Notes under the pieces: generated by a model
The model's database searches: none
What the model was told of the DNA's origin: nothing
What the model saw: the letters and a program-made list of their open reading frames with translations, nothing else
In this document: piece by piece, positions 63,424-64,000 of the stretch
How positions within the stretch are numbered: the first letter of the stretch is position 1
How the letters are laid out: the number at the start of each line of letters is the position of its first letter
Source of the DNA: Duganella sp. SG902
GTDB lineage: Bacteria; Pseudomonadota; Gammaproteobacteria; Burkholderiales; Burkholderiaceae_D
Assembly: GCF_013376005.1 (NCBI RefSeq)
Contig: NZ_JABMJK010000003.1
Span: forward strand, 310,001-374,000
Length of the DNA stretch: 64,000 nucleotides
Reading direction: 5' to 3'
Program-made: the position numbers and the translations under genes

Positions 63424-64000
63424 CTATGCGATGTTGCGCCGCGTTGTCACCCACCAATAGAGGCGCGCCAGCAACAACGCGCCCAGCAGCACGCCGAAGA
63501 TGATGGGCTGGGTGAAGTTGTGCTTGCCCGCCTTCATCCACCAGAAATGCAGGATGGCCAGCGGCGCGATCACGTACACCAGACGGTGCAGCCACTGCCA
63601 GCGCTTGCCGCCCAGGCGCTTGATCATGCCGTTGGTGCTGGTCACGGCCAACGGGATCAGCAGCACGAAGGCGATGAAGCCGACCGTGATGAAGGGCCGC
63701 TTGAGCACGTCCTTCCACATCTCCCGCACGTCAAAGAAGTGATCGAACCACAGGAAGGTCATGAAGTGCAGGAAGCCGTAGAAGAACACGTACAGGCCCA
63801 GCATGCGGCGCAGTTTGATCAGCCAGTTGGCGCCGCTCAGCTTGCGCAGCGGCGTCACCGCCAGCGCCATGCACAGGAAGTACAAGGTCCAGTCGCCGGT
63901 GCCGCGCGTGATGAATTCCAGCGGATCGACCAGTTGCCCGGTCACCGTCAGGTACACCATGCGCGCCAGGGGCAGCAGCGCCAGCACAAACACCGCGCCC
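63424..64000 (-). CDS. msrQ: Protein-methionine-sulfoxide reductase heme-binding subunit MsrQ (5' end outside window)
   Basis: A ferric-reductase-like membrane protein that passes electrons to the periplasmic MsrP. At least 189 residues are visible with about five or six transmembrane helices. Heme-ligand-type histidines occur in RRMLGLYVFFYGFLHF and in WQWLHRLVYVIAPLAILHFW. The visible ATG at 63993 is probably internal or the frame simply continues to the window edge, so the N-terminus is uncertain. msrP would be expected just beyond the edge. Confidence 0.88.
   Translation of the reverse strand, partial: GAVFVLALLPLARMVYLTVTGQLVDPLEFITRGTGDWTLYFLCMALAVTPLRKLSGANWLIKLRRMLGLYVFFYGFLHFMTFLWFDHFFDVREMWKDVLKRPFITVGFIAFVLLIPLAVTSTNGMIKRLGGKRWQWLHRLVYVIAPLAILHFWWMKAGKHNFTQPIIFGVLLGALLLARLYWWVTTRRNIA

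Overview
This 64 kb window looks like chromosomal DNA of a high-GC betaproteobacterium of the Oxalobacteraceae type (Massilia, Duganella or Janthinobacterium relatives). The grounds are the overall base composition, the protein sequences, and several gene orders typical of beta/gammaproteobacteria: kdsD-kdsC-lptC-lptA-lptB-rpoN-hpf, lolB-ispE-tRNA-prs-rplY-pth, pilMNOPQ divergent from mrcA, and cyaY / lptM-lysA. This placement is inference; no rRNA or other taxonomic marker is present. The window is almost completely coding, with about 50 genes, one tRNA and no recognisable IS element, prophage or CRISPR array.

Layout. 1-6.2 kb: a chemosensory operon (cheA cut by the window edge, a soluble PAS/HAMP chemoreceptor, cheW, cheR, cheB) facing a ParA-type ATPase whose 3' end overlaps cheB. 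7-9 kb: a hydroxyisobutyryl-CoA hydrolase-like enzyme and a PL5-type alginate lyase. 9-14.5 kb: the Kdo/LPS-transport/sigma-54 operon (kdsD, kdsC, lptC, lptA, lptB, rpoN, hpf), ending at a terminator. 14.5-20.3 kb: a Kef-type antiporter, a DUF484-GGDEF diguanylate cyclase, a MOSC protein and a NYN-LOTUS protein. 20.4-31.2 kb: a TTG-start glycosyltransferase facing a giant 3207-residue RTX-type protein built of seven ~290-residue modules. 31.4-36.8 kb: ychF, a hotdog thioesterase, a DUF885 metallopeptidase, an M20 amidohydrolase and pth. 36.9-42.2 kb: rplY, prs, tRNA-Gln, ispE, lolB and a TPR lipoprotein. 42.3-46.2 kb: mutM, a dynamin-like GTPase and mutY. 46.2-49.6 kb: an 11-residue-repeat coiled-coil membrane protein, dgt, and a single-frame aroK-aroB fusion. 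49.6-57 kb: an Ig-domain lipoprotein followed, in order upstream, by pilQ, pilP, pilO, pilN and pilM. 57.3-61.5 kb: mrcA (PBP1A), cyaY, the tiny lptM lipoprotein gene and lysA. 61.5-64 kb: two tandem paralogous periplasmic binding-like proteins and a partial msrQ.

How the genes work together. A large share serves the envelope. Kdo synthesis and LPS transport (kdsC, kdsD, lptABC, lptM) join lipoprotein sorting (lolB), peptidoglycan synthesis (mrcA, with DAP/lysine from lysA), type IV pili (pilMNOPQ) and a large secreted RTX protein. A second group is nucleotide and DNA hygiene: mutM and mutY of the 8-oxoguanine system, dgt and prs.

The most interesting structural observations are these. All seven convergent gene junctions either overlap at their 3' ends or carry a prominent inverted repeat. 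aroK and aroB are fused. An Ig-like lipoprotein gene sits between pilQ and aroKB. A dynamin-like GTPase gene sits between mutM and mutY. A ParA ATPase abuts an operon for a soluble chemoreceptor. The RTX gene is modular, and the coiled-coil gene carries an exact 33-bp period repeat array.
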